From the NCBI RefSeq assembly GCF_900198625.1, contig NZ_FZPK01000007.1, positions 1 through 34,438 on the forward strand: DNA of 34,438 bases. Reading direction: 5' to 3'. This document shows, one piece after another, positions 9,501 through 16,234 of the stretch. Each line of letters begins with the position of its first letter. The stretch's first letter is position 1. The DNA is from Helicobacter rappini. Its GTDB lineage: Bacteria > Campylobacterota > Campylobacteria > Campylobacterales > Helicobacteraceae. The translations under genes were made by a program, and so were the position numbers. The notes beneath the pieces were generated by a model. The model saw only the letters and a list, made by a program, of their open reading frames with translations, did not search any database and was not told where the DNA came from.

Positions 9501-9521
9501 AGATTGCAGTATAAGTTTTAG
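3546..9521 (+). CDS. Large serine-protease autotransporter (peptidase S6-like passenger)
   Basis: This 1991-aa protein starts at ATG 3546 after AAAGGA. Residues 1-25 form a signal peptide (KKK, hydrophobic core, cut after TLNA). Residues about 30-330 resemble the S6 (IgA1 protease/SPATE) domain: His97 in ITATHVVG, Asp139 in YGYDVSF and Ser276 in GDSGSGFF make a complete catalytic triad. Residues about 340-1700 are a long passenger rich in Gly, Asn, Asp, Lys and Ser with beta-helix-like repeats of short strands. From about 1727 (AWVNVGGGYFG) to the C-terminal LQYKF lies a beta-barrel with a terminal Phe, as in type V secretion. It should be exported by Sec, inserted in the outer membrane and expose or release a protease; the target is unknown. 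Only two Cys occur, near residues 1060-1070. No strong terminator follows. Regulation is probably via the T13 tract and the sigma-54-like box. It is transcribed divergently from the modification operon. Confidence 0.88.
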   Translation: MLQKKKWIAVALAGYLSATTTLNAQIIQNDTFFYRDFLDLGQNKGAFSAGAENVVIHSSKKPGVSMDFEVPIIDQSARSNNGNSTALGRNFAITATHVVGTHSTGNNSIANSNTVEMRRWGQTTYNLQSDDKSNNYGYDVSFVRFNKYIVEGEAEIFDAGLKSDNNNSTNNPQQEAENLQKLKDYLEKNKDSNGNLTIFQAGSGRLSLLNAPGVGFNGAGIAAITGTRGGSFSRPIDFSKITYENSKANEDIGARGIQLIEFTDRTWVNAISPGDSGSGFFIYDKEKKKWVLLGVASKADLVGGGSAGVAVATKEDFEKYKKSVEQEIDLKGHNNWTLSNNALNTAGSETLQGDKDIVFKNGGDIRVTGNIYRNNSGQVGGFVFKAKEGNGDKETIYKITSDKANSNPNANGGIFGFDGAGLDIDEKVKVEWGLGFIKDKTGVNDALHKVGKGTLVIKTEYSPNSVTDGKYGYLRVGEGKVIFDTATQALNGVYLTSGRGTLELVKGKAQAFGAVKDNSQLDSRFKHHFILAQENKDSLGIYFGNGGGNLDLKGNSLTLNTISSNDSRANIINTDKTDTSYMVIEGKGYDESKNKTQDKADTIIHASFGQSTDSKKDNSSENNNIGLIYKGDDSKNIDDKDKAALIFDGNVNVKGLEVTDGKVVLQGHPTTHAYIRDEPVTIGNQKKSLLDLVKNAEGVTLPEWMDLSRPSTLEQPDWDHRVFKIGTIDLQNSRLDVGREATLEGKIVAHNGSAINFGGDIEHYIDKKDGENTTGNGFEYQQQVESQKLKEETQKIANQTIHFKGEIDANGTKINSSIYDFNAKLDLKNKASLKADFLTLDRSEHKTGEILKLGGSSTAEVKNLIFKGINNNANDIVKIESGSKLEVTESLGFESSTFDLSNLNSMGGNNFTKPQHYDLFVKDKSNITGTSTDITGNVGVMNESTLTLKSITLKDTKNGTTTTKDIQESSLKNSILVEGKNSKLEVNEKITSQNQDNTLIIVNGFKETTGGGTRDVVQGERQEVIHEATLKTTQGIELTGTTQRGLDTQCNGKSGVDCFADESMNGKISNIVLTTGGKIDSNLKATNLQLNVNVDKDSSFLGNGKKLESNNSSVALNFELGGKEQEFNIDAKQKSHITLTAHAKESLVKDEKAFGKALQDSQYKGAITASDGSKIDSNLSNITASVDLKNGASLNIAEGGILTLTNGFHSIKLNGDNTALNAKTIIAENLNQLELKVESNAQFNVTNFVFKGGNVSHNGFYGENVWLQDSANVTLKGTEGIKHNLYIADNSTFKTENNNALKIDKGGDTKIQTEIGSKLEIKKLEADKGSNIYIALDLEKVNENPLTKQSSTQSQQKNFDIDAKNGSNVYVNSWDMNREGFNNTNGNGMTSLTTDENSRIHFGILKHDMAKQNHITSPIQANLSISQSLTLEHVGKPTQNNKPISNMASNSANSRDITSETAPTPTNQTQSYSDPAKLAAQAGTNDDRFHALKLQGNSMSNGQVQSDGKNLTLDNGTRIDVKLDESIKAPNGSGNGNGDFQLNKYYTLISAGSITDNRTDKRIYFEFADKNNPLYWVTIVENGEVKVKFTKEDPSSYNELKNYINDDKLLEIVIQHNPKNDFVQMAGMANQHQELNSYLAGVNQNMNNMATNNGSAMSNKVLYANNEAINTRVMQVKVMQPTFSKYKLVMNTAQNTQANAEVASDTEMSAFDEIRMIIESIEEQRKKNNAWVNVGGGYFGQSGGNLVFYGTNLGYDRLFSFGSNDYLIGAMAGIGGSNYSLSGIKDTSLFYNVGFYVNTDIQEVHEVQSNMNFSYMDSNKTIESQNNMPSDSMRAGTFGWLWSSYYKYKFDFGNLGEFKQVLKPVGLINIGFNGIGAFSGTTYKQKAYNDFNLAIGAGVEYSIVKENAIYSAQVIAKQGVYSSGDQIFVSLSNAQNFMGYDLRNNTLGFQLNFTGYNKFDYDLSLQYGISSLFDIQGNFGVKGDVRLQYKF

Positions 9522-9581
9522 GGGGCTTATAGCTTCTATGTTTGAGGCTTGGGTTTTAGATTTTTTGTGTTTCGGTGTTGA

Positions 9582-9908
9582 TTAAAAGCCATGTATTGCT
9601 TTTTTTGTAGTTTCTCTTATGCTTTGTTTTTGTATCCATTCAGTAAATACATGATTAAAAGTAAGCTTTGCATTTTTATCTTTATCTTGCATGTATTGCA
9701 AGTAGTCTTTAAGGCTTAATCCTTTTTCTTTAAATTCTAAGCTTTGCAATATAGAATTATATTCTGTTGTTATATCCCTTGCTTTATCAAGGCTTATATG
9801 TGGATATTGTCCTATTGTAAGCTTATATATTTTATTGCTAGATTTATTAATACTATTTTCAAAGCTTGTTATAACCCTTTTTATATCATGTAGTGTTGTA
9901 TATTGCAT
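9582..9908 (-). pseudogene. Truncated tyrosine recombinase (integrase), arm-binding domain only
   Basis: The frame has ATGs at 9917 and 9908. I prefer 9908, because AAGGA directly abuts the first ATG but lies 9 nt before the second. The 108-aa product contains YKLTIGQYPHISLDKARDI, the hallmark of the N-terminal DNA-binding domain of CP4-57/P4-type integrases, and the beginning of the core-binding helix (LTFNHVFTEWIQKQ). It stops at IHGF, before any catalytic Arg/His/Tyr, where an intact enzyme would have about 280 further residues. It is therefore a remnant of a genomic-island integrase and cannot recombine DNA. It marks an old insertion between the autotransporter and the ABC-F gene. Confidence 0.75.
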
Positions 9909-9942
9909 GTTTATCATTCCTTATAAAATAGTGTTTGTTATC

Positions 9943-9956
9943 TACTTTATAAAGTA
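9943..9956. promoter_or_regulatory. 14-bp perfect palindrome TACTTTATAAAGTA before the integrase remnant
   Basis: The palindrome is centred about 40 nt upstream of the integrase ATG. Downstream of it lie several TTGCAT/TTGCAA words (about 9967-10080, including TTGCATAC twice), which could be old arm-type or excisionase sites. This is suggestive only. Confidence 0.3.
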
Positions 9957-10165
9957 TGTTTAGTAGTGTTTGCATGTAAGGTTATTATGTTTTGCAAGTG
10001 TATTAATGTTTTTGCATTGCATACTAAGAGCCGAGCATAACACATAACATAAAAAGTAACATATAAAGCAAGTATTGCATACATATATACTTTAAATGCT
10101 TTAAATATGGTAGAAATCCTAGGAGAAACTTAAAATCCACATAGATAATTAGAGTGCGGTATATA

Positions 10166-10690
10166 ATGTTTTTGAAAAAATAGAAAAGCAGTGTAGAAAT
10201 ACTTCCAAATTATGAAACGAGCAACACAATAAAGAAATATCAAACCAAAATTGAGATATTACCTACAAATCCAAACATTACTAAGGCAGATATTTTAGAA
10301 TTTTTTGAATTAAACATGTTGTATTATTATTGCGATTCCTATCGACATGGAAACAAATTTAAATATGATAAGTTTTTTTTGGGGGGATACTGGGGATCTA
10401 GTTTGAATGCCGCAAATCCTACCCATATCGGTAAACACATTGACACCATGGAAGAATTATTTCCACAGATTATATTAATCTTTTTATTATTGGAGTGATG
10501 ATTTGGTAGGAAGACTACCCCTAGCAATCTATCATGTTATAAAGGATATAAATACCAAGCTTGGATATATTTTAGAGATAATTTCTTTTATCAAGGAAAA
10601 TATAACGATAATTATATAGCAATTATACAAACTTCTTGGGATACACCTGAATTTTGGAGTGAATATAATATTTCAGTAGTTCATATATGA
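10166..10690 (+). pseudogene. Decayed gene of unknown function with nonsense and frameshift
   Basis: Reading from ATG 10166 gives MFLKK followed by TAG. The same frame then continues with convincing protein sequence (SVEILPNYETSNTIKKY, ITKADILEFFELNMLYYYC, KFFLGGYWGSS, MEELFPQI) until about 10480. There it shifts through YYWSDDLVGRLPLAIYHVIK into another frame that reads YKYQAWIYFRDNFFYQGKY and ends IQTSWDTPEFWSEYNISVVHI at TGA 10688. At least one nonsense mutation and two frameshifts are needed to join the parts. A T8G6 run (10375-10386) could be another slip point. I do not recognise the family. It lies next to the integrase remnant and is probably leftover cargo of the same island. Confidence 0.55.
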
Positions 10691-10739
10691 GGAAAGTATA
10701 AGATACTTCAATGAGATTTTAACTCATAGATTTCATAAA

Positions 10740-10763
10740 CTCACTTAGTTGAAAATTAAGTGG
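10740..10763. terminator. Short inverted repeat downstream of the ABC-F gene
   Basis: CACTTA and TAAGTG form a 6-bp stem around a 9-nt loop between the decayed gene and the 3' end of the ABC-F gene. It lies about 75 nt after the ABC-F stop and has no good T run, so it is a weak terminator candidate. Confidence 0.25.
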
Positions 10764-10835
10764 AGCATGCAGCTTATATACCATAAGACCGCTTCCTATA
10801 TGATTAAGGGATGCTGGTTTCTATCAACAAATATT

Positions 10836-12443
10836 TTACCTCTTCGTTTCCAAATACTCTTCATAGCTGCCGCGGAAGTCAATCATTTTTGTGCCACCAT
10901 TTTTAGAATCAATAACAAGTTCTATGATTCTATTCGCATATGCACCGATGAGTTCTCTATCATGACTTACACATATTACACCGCCTACATAGTTATAAAG
11001 GGCTTCGCCTAATGCAATGATGGCTTCTAGGTCAAGGTGGTTTGTCGGCTCATCTAAGAGTAAAAAATTGCTTTTAGCAAGCATGAGTTTTGAAAGCATG
11101 ATTCTATGTTTTTCACCACCACTTAATGCCCCCACGCTTTTTTCTTGCTCTTCGCCATTAAATAGCATTCGCCCAAGTGATGTCCTAATCTCATTAGAAT
11201 CTACACTTTTATCAAATGCCCTTAGCCATTCATATAGCGTTTCTTCGCCTTTTATAATCTCGCTTGTATCCTGCGGGAAGTAGCCCATTTCAATAGTCGC
11301 TCCCCATTTTACTACGCCGCTATCTTGCTGTAATTGCTCTGCCAGAATCTTACAAAGTGTGGTTTTGCCAACGCCATTTGCACCGATTAATGCGATTTTA
11401 TCACCGGGCAAGACATTGAGATCTAGATTCTGAAATATTACTAAGTCGCCATAAGAGTGGCTAAGATTCTCAACATTTAACACTTCATTGCCTATATTTC
11501 TTTTAATCTTAAAAGCAATGCTAGGGTCTCTTCTGCTTGATATTTGCAAGGCTTCAAGGTTTAGTTTATCAAGCTGTTTTTGCCTTGAAGTTGCCTGTTT
11601 TGCCTTACTTGCATTCGCACCAAAGCGGCGGATAAAGTCTTCTAGTTCCGCTTTTTCCTTTAGCTTTTTATTTCTTTCCATTTCTTGCTGTTTTGCTATG
11701 AGTGTGCTTGCGATATACCAATCATCATAATTACCGCTAAATTCTCGCAGTGTTTTAAAATCAAGGTCTAAAATATGCGTGCAAACCGCATTTAAAAAGT
11801 GCCTATCATGGCTAATAACTACGAGTGTGCCCTCATGTCTTTTAAGATTTTCTTCAAGCCATGCAATAGCACTTAAATCAAGGTTATTTGTCGGCTCATC
11901 AAGCAGTAATACATCTGGCTTTGGAAATAAAACTTGTGCTAATAGAATCTTAAATTTATCCCCGCCTGTGAGTGTTTTCATTAACTCATTATGCGTATTT
12001 GCTGGAAATCCTAAGTCCTCTAGAATCTTTTCAATCACAACTTCACACTCATACATAGGATCTTCTTCCACGCAAATCATCTCAAGCTCACCTAAACGAG
12101 AATTGATTTTATCATCGCTTAAATCCGCTGTTGCATACAGATTCTCTTTCTCTTTTACCGCGTCATATAGCCTTTTATTGCCAATTAGCACAGCATCTTT
12201 AAGGCTTAAATCTTCAAATGCGTATTGATTTTGACTTAACACACCAAGACGCAAACCGCTATTTAGCACAATATCGCCACTACTTGCCTCTATCTCACCA
12301 CTTAGAATCTTAAGAAAAGTCGATTTACCTGCACCATTTGCCCCAATAAGCCCATATCTCTTTCCACTATCAAGCTTTATATTTATATTTTCAAATAATG
12401 TTTTTGTCGCATAACGCATACTCACATTTATTGCTTGTAACAT
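10836..12443 (-). CDS. ABC-F family ATPase (YbiT-like)
   Basis: This 535-aa protein has two ATP-binding cassettes and no membrane segments. Cassette 1 has Walker A GANGAGKST (about 35-43), signature LTGGDK (about 160) and Walker B LLLDEPTNNLD. Cassette 2 has GANGVGKTT (about 355), LSGGEK (about 442) and LLLDEPTNHLD. A charged linker (EMERNKKLKEKAELEDFIRRF and onward) joins them, as in ABC-F proteins that bind the ribosomal E site. Length (E. coli YbiT is 530 aa) and arrangement suggest the YbiT subgroup, but EttA- or Uup-like roles are not excluded. The first signature is degenerate (TGGDK instead of SGGQ). The ATG at 12443 follows AAGGA by 5 nt. It is transcribed divergently from ccoG over a 138-nt gap and likely modulates translation in the cytoplasm. 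Confidence 0.9.
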   Translation of the reverse strand: MLQAINVSMRYATKTLFENINIKLDSGKRYGLIGANGAGKSTFLKILSGEIEASSGDIVLNSGLRLGVLSQNQYAFEDLSLKDAVLIGNKRLYDAVKEKENLYATADLSDDKINSRLGELEMICVEEDPMYECEVVIEKILEDLGFPANTHNELMKTLTGGDKFKILLAQVLFPKPDVLLLDEPTNNLDLSAIAWLEENLKRHEGTLVVISHDRHFLNAVCTHILDLDFKTLREFSGNYDDWYIASTLIAKQQEMERNKKLKEKAELEDFIRRFGANASKAKQATSRQKQLDKLNLEALQISSRRDPSIAFKIKRNIGNEVLNVENLSHSYGDLVIFQNLDLNVLPGDKIALIGANGVGKTTLCKILAEQLQQDSGVVKWGATIEMGYFPQDTSEIIKGEETLYEWLRAFDKSVDSNEIRTSLGRMLFNGEEQEKSVGALSGGEKHRIMLSKLMLAKSNFLLLDEPTNHLDLEAIIALGEALYNYVGGVICVSHDRELIGAYANRIIELVIDSKNGGTKMIDFRGSYEEYLETKR

Positions 12444-12517
12444 AGCATTCCTTAGTATTAATTTTAAATAAAGTTACAAAATTTAACACTTTAATGTAAT
12501 TTTAACATTAAAATATG

Positions 12518-12523
12518 TATAAT
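12518..12523 (+). promoter_or_regulatory. -10 box (TATAAT) of ccoG
   Basis: ATGTATAATCATC lies 58 nt before the chosen ATG in an A/T-rich divergent gap. The start would be near 12530, giving a leader of about 50 nt. Confidence 0.5.
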
Positions 12524-12581
12524 CATCAAATTAACCCGAAACTTTGATTCTAGCTATCAAAGACTATTTAAAGGATTGATT

Positions 12582-14024
12582 ATGCAAGCCGCTTCAGATT
12601 CTAATACACAAAAAAATGGTGCTAAGGTTGAAAACTTTCGCAGAAAGCGACATATAGGCTACATTATACTCACAATCGTGCTTTTAGTCGTCCCTTTCAT
12701 TCGTATCGGGGAAGCACAAAATCATATCTTTTTGCTCTCTTTTGACCATAAGGTATTGCATGTGCTAGGCATTGAGTATAGCATACAAGAATTTTATGTT
12801 ATGACTTTTATGCTTATGATGCTTTTTGTTGGTATCTTTTTTATGACCGTTATGGCGGGGAGATTCTGGTGTGGTTGGGGCTGTCCGCAGACTATTTTCC
12901 GCTCTGTGTATCGTGATATTATTCAAACTCAACTACTTGGATTAAGAAAGAAAATATCAAATAAGCAAGAAGTCTTAAAGCTTGACACACCGATGAAAAA
13001 GTTTAAATATGTGCTAGGCATTGTGCTTTTTGCATGTATTGCCCTTATTGCTACTGCTGACTTTTTATTCTTTTTTGTTCCGCCAGAAGATTTTTTTGTA
13101 TATGCTAGAGATTTTGAAGAACATAGAGTTTTACTTGGATTTTGGCTTGTTGTTGCTTCATTTATGACGATTGAGGTCTGCTTTATCGCTGAAAAATTCT
13201 GTATTTATATGTGTCCTTATGCAAGAGTGCAGTCAGTCTTTTTTGATAATGATACGCTTATGTCTATCTATGATACAAAAAGAGGGGGATTGCTATATAA
13301 TCCAAATGGCAGTGCAATAGGCATCGCCCCTAAGAAGCAAGACCCACATAATGAATGCACGAATTGTCAAAATTGTGTAAAAGTGTGTCCAACACATATT
13401 GATATTAGAAAAGGCACACAGCTTGAATGTATCCATTGCTTAGAATGCGTAGATGCGTGTTCTGCTGTTATGGCGAAGTTTAATCTACCAAGTCTTGTTA
13501 CTTGGAGTTCGCCAAATGCTATGGAGAAAAAGACAAAGCCAAGACTTTTAAGGGCTAAAACTATTGCATATATGGTGATATTGACACTTATATTTGGATT
13601 GCTTATTTTTGTGGGTAAATCTCACAAGAGTATGCTATTAAATATCACGAGGGCATCAGAGCTTTATATTGTGCGAGAGAGTGGTGCGATTGATAATGTG
13701 TATAAGTTCGTCGTGCAGAATGTTGATAGAGAACCGCATACTTTTGCTTTTGAAGTAGATGGTGATATGGCAGATAAGTTTGAGATTATCATGCCAGATT
13801 ATAAGGATAAAAAGGAATTTTTAATAGAGCCAAATGATGCGAAATTCCTTGTTGTTATATTGCGTGCAAAGGGCGATTATAATGATTCGATAGATACGGA
13901 CAAAAACATGCCACTTACGATTAAATCTTATGCAACTGATAATAAAGAAGGCATTAATATCACATATAGTACATTCTTTATATATCCAAGCAAAACTATT
14001 ATTGAGAAGAAGTTGCATAAATAA
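12582..14024 (+). CDS. ccoG: Cytochrome c oxidase accessory protein CcoG (FixG/RdxA)
   Basis: ATG 12582 is preceded by AAGGA at 12571-12575; an upstream TTG at 12576 lies too close to it. The 480-aa protein has N-terminal membrane helices (about 27-45 and 65-90), the family motif GWGCPQTIF, further helices, and a cytoplasmic double [4Fe-4S] ferredoxin domain: CTNCQNCVKVCP (Cys259, 262, 265, 269) and CIHCLECVDAC (Cys283, 286, 289, 293). Another helix (about 328-348) follows, then a C-terminal Ig-like domain (FGK-type). CcoG supports assembly of the cbb3 oxidase by reducing copper for the CuB centre in the inner membrane. Helicobacter relies on cbb3 as its terminal oxidase. The ccoNOQP genes are not in this window. 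All residues expected for two clusters are present. Confidence 0.93.
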   Translation: MQAASDSNTQKNGAKVENFRRKRHIGYIILTIVLLVVPFIRIGEAQNHIFLLSFDHKVLHVLGIEYSIQEFYVMTFMLMMLFVGIFFMTVMAGRFWCGWGCPQTIFRSVYRDIIQTQLLGLRKKISNKQEVLKLDTPMKKFKYVLGIVLFACIALIATADFLFFFVPPEDFFVYARDFEEHRVLLGFWLVVASFMTIEVCFIAEKFCIYMCPYARVQSVFFDNDTLMSIYDTKRGGLLYNPNGSAIGIAPKKQDPHNECTNCQNCVKVCPTHIDIRKGTQLECIHCLECVDACSAVMAKFNLPSLVTWSSPNAMEKKTKPRLLRAKTIAYMVILTLIFGLLIFVGKSHKSMLLNITRASELYIVRESGAIDNVYKFVVQNVDREPHTFAFEVDGDMADKFEIIMPDYKDKKEFLIEPNDAKFLVVILRAKGDYNDSIDTDKNMPLTIKSYATDNKEGINITYSTFFIYPSKTIIEKKLHK

Positions 14025-14142
14025 CTTTTGGCTTGCAGTGTACTATGAATAGATTCCATATAGCAAAAAAACTATTCATACATGAGATTCTAAAAAACAT
14101 TCCACAAAATCCCATAAAGACCGATATTATAGAATCTACTTT

Positions 14143-14164
14143 TATAATTGCTATGACTATAGCA
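14143..14164 (+). promoter_or_regulatory. -10 box (TATAAT) and small hairpin before the Sel1/Hcp gene
   Basis: TATAAT at 14143-14148 is followed directly by TGCTAT-GACT-ATAGCA (14149-14164), a 6-bp inverted repeat in the initially transcribed region, and then the ribosome binding site AGGGAG. Confidence 0.4.
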
Positions 14165-14180
14165 TAGCAGGGAGTTTGTT

Positions 14181-14855
14181 TTGAGAGCATTTCTTATCAC
14201 ACGCTGTATTTATTTTTTTAAAAGGTTTTGTTTAGTCCTTTCTGTTGGCTTTATGCTGTGTTATAATTTGTATGCGTTTGATAGGCTAACTGAAGAAGAA
14301 TGGCATTATACATATAATTTTTGTATGCAAAATAATGCGAATGCGTGTGATTATCTTATCGATAATGGTTTGGTTGGTCCGCAAGAATGCCTTGATAAAC
14401 AATGTGAGATTGTAGGCATGATATACACACTTGCAGGCAGACACGATGAAGCACTAGCCTATTTTGAAAAGCTATGTGAGAGTGGGAATGTAGCAAGTTG
14501 TGGTAATGTCGGCGATATTTATTATTTCCATTTACATGATTATTTTCGGGCAAGAGACTTTTATGAGCGTTCATGTAAGCAAAAAAATAGCGCAAGTTGC
14601 TATGGTTTAGGCATTATGTATGGTAATGGAGAGGGTGTGCGACAAAGCTTTGATAAGGAAGATAACTTTTATAAACAAGCATGTAATGGTAAGGAGCCGC
14701 TTGGCTGTTATAATTTGGGCGTAATGTATCAGCAAAAAACAGATATGAAAAATCATCTAAGCATTGCAAAAGAGTTTTATGGCAAGGCATGTGATTATGG
14801 CTATCAAAGCGGCTGTGATAAATACAGAGAGTTTAATGAAGTAGGAATTAAATAG
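14181..14855 (+). CDS. Secreted cysteine-rich Sel1-repeat protein (Hcp-like)
   Basis: Start is TTG 14181, supported by AGGGAG 6 nt upstream; no in-frame ATG would keep the signal peptide. The 224-aa product begins with a Sec signal (FFKRFCLVLSVGFMLCYNLYA) and continues with alpha/alpha repeats of about 36 residues. In each repeat two Cys seven residues apart close a hairpin (CESGNVASC, CKQKNSASC, CNGKEPLGC, CDYGYQSGC). That is the signature of Helicobacter cysteine-rich proteins (Hcp), periplasmic or secreted Sel1-like proteins thought to bind peptidoglycan-type ligands or host targets. The repeat GLGIMYGNGEGV is typical. Four full repeats plus an N-terminal partial one are visible. It lies 156 nt after ccoG behind its own promoter and 21 nt before gtrA. 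Confidence 0.85.
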   Translation: MRAFLITRCIYFFKRFCLVLSVGFMLCYNLYAFDRLTEEEWHYTYNFCMQNNANACDYLIDNGLVGPQECLDKQCEIVGMIYTLAGRHDEALAYFEKLCESGNVASCGNVGDIYYFHLHDYFRARDFYERSCKQKNSASCYGLGIMYGNGEGVRQSFDKEDNFYKQACNGKEPLGCYNLGVMYQQKTDMKNHLSIAKEFYGKACDYGYQSGCDKYREFNEVGIK

Positions 14856-14876
14856 TCTTATTATAAGAGAAGCATT

Positions 14877-15266
14877 TTGAGACAATATGTAAAAAAATAT
14901 ATCGATAAAAGCACTATTATTTATGGTGTAGTGGGGATTATTAATACCATTGTTGGCTATGGTATTATGTTTGGCTTAACCTTTATGGGTGTTGTGCCAG
15001 AGGTTGCAAATGCACTAGGCTATGGAATCGCCTTTATAGTCTCATATTTACTCAACAAGAAATTTACTTTTCAATCAAAGCATACGCATAGAAGAGATTT
15101 TACACGCTTTGTGATAGCAAGCACTCTTGCATATATGACGAATTTATTGACACTTATTATATGTTATAGAATCTTATCTTGGAATGAATATATAGCACTC
15201 ATAATTGCAAGTATAATGTATGTCATTGTTGGTTATTTGTTGCATAAATTTTGGACTTTTCGCTAA
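14877..15266 (+). CDS. GtrA family membrane protein
   Basis: The start is TTG 14877 with AAGAGAAG just upstream; no ATG fits. The 129-aa protein has four transmembrane helices (about 13-32, 40-60, 75-97, 103-123) and the family pattern: FGVVGIINT-like start (YGVVGIINTIVGYG), ALGYGIAFIVSYLLNKKFTF, RFVIAS and a final YLLHKFWTFR. GtrA proteins are proposed flippases for lipid-linked sugars in O-antigen glucosylation or related cell-envelope glycan transfer. No glycosyltransferase partner is adjacent. It is probably co-transcribed with the Hcp-like gene. Confidence 0.85.
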   Translation: MRQYVKKYIDKSTIIYGVVGIINTIVGYGIMFGLTFMGVVPEVANALGYGIAFIVSYLLNKKFTFQSKHTHRRDFTRFVIASTLAYMTNLLTLIICYRILSWNEYIALIIASIMYVIVGYLLHKFWTFR

Positions 15267-15328
15267 GATTATAATAAATACATAATAGATTCTATACTTT
15301 TATGAGCAAGTGTAGGTCATTTTAATGT

Positions 15329-15361
15329 ATTTTGATATGGAATGAGATTTCATATCAAAAT
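15329..15361. promoter_or_regulatory. 11-bp perfect inverted repeat, candidate operator before the PHP phosphatase gene
   Basis: ATTTTGATATG and CATATCAAAAT are separated by 11 nt. The right arm abuts an extended -10 (TGC-TAAAAT, 15361-15369), so the repeat covers the -35 region. That is where an activator or repressor dimer would bind. No T run follows, so it is not a standard terminator for gtrA. Confidence 0.5.
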
Positions 15362-15402
15362 GCTAAAATAAAACTAAATTTAATCACACTTAAGGAAAAA
15401 AT

Positions 15403-16182
15403 ATGCGAGTTGATTTACATAATCACACCACTTACTGCAATCATGCAAATGGGAGTATGGAATCTTATATGCAAAAGGCAAGTAGTCTTGGTATAGATAT
15501 TTTTGGATTTTCATGCCATGCCCCGATGAGATTTGATGAGAAATATCGCATTAGTTTTGCGGATTTACCAAACTATCTTGCACAGATTCCAAAGTCTTAT
15601 AACTCTATGGAGGTTTTATGTGCGTTAGAAGTAGATTATATACTCGGTAGGGAAGATTTATTAGATAAGTCTGTGTTAGATTCTGATGTGGATTACTTGA
15701 TAGGTTCGGTGCATTTCTTAGATGATTGGGGCTTTGATAACCCAGAATTTATAGGTAAATGGCAAAAAATGGGCGTATTTGCCACTTGGGATAAATATCT
15801 CTCATCACTGCAAGGCATGGCAAAAACGGGATATTTTCAAATAGCAGGACATTTTGATTTACCAAAGCTATTTGGTGATGTTATGCCGCAGAATCTCTAT
15901 GCAAAAATGAAAGAAACACTACATATTATGAAAGATATGGATATGGTGCTAGAGATAAATGCAGCAGGTTTGAGAAAAGATATAAAAGAGCAATATCCCT
16001 CAAGAGAGATTCTAAAAAAAGTAAAGGAAATAGGACTTGATATAACGATGGGAAGCGATGCACACGATACTTGTCAAGTAGGCTTTGGTTATGAAGAATG
16101 TTTAAAGATTTTAAAAGATATTGGCTTTAACAAACTTGCAATTTTTCGTAAAAAACAGAAGTTTTTGGTTGATTTAGATTAA
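15403..16182 (+). CDS. PHP-type histidinol-phosphatase
   Basis: The 259-aa protein starts at ATG 15403 after AAGGAA. Metal-binding motifs of the PHP fold are present in order: DLHNHT at residues 4-9, FSCHAP near 37, LEVDYI near 76, GSVHFL near 103, GHFD near 150 and GSDAH near 220. Length and motif order match HisJ/HisK-type monofunctional histidinol-phosphatases (8th step of histidine synthesis, L-histidinol phosphate to histidinol). Related PHP phosphoesterases with other substrates are possible, and no other his gene is adjacent. It stands alone with its own promoter and a striking inverted repeat upstream. Confidence 0.8.
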   Translation: MRVDLHNHTTYCNHANGSMESYMQKASSLGIDIFGFSCHAPMRFDEKYRISFADLPNYLAQIPKSYNSMEVLCALEVDYILGREDLLDKSVLDSDVDYLIGSVHFLDDWGFDNPEFIGKWQKMGVFATWDKYLSSLQGMAKTGYFQIAGHFDLPKLFGDVMPQNLYAKMKETLHIMKDMDMVLEINAAGLRKDIKEQYPSREILKKVKEIGLDITMGSDAHDTCQVGFGYEECLKILKDIGFNKLAIFRKKQKFLVDLD

Positions 16183-16203
16183 TAAAAAATATCACTTGAA
16201 GTC

Positions 16204-16212
16204 TGCTATAAT
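16204..16212 (+). promoter_or_regulatory. Extended -10 (TGC-TATAAT) of ruvB
   Basis: CTGCTATAATTC lies 22 nt before the ruvB ATG. Start near 16219 gives a leader of about 16 nt containing AAGG. Confidence 0.6.
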
Positions 16213-16234
16213 TCACTAAAAACAAGGCTATATA

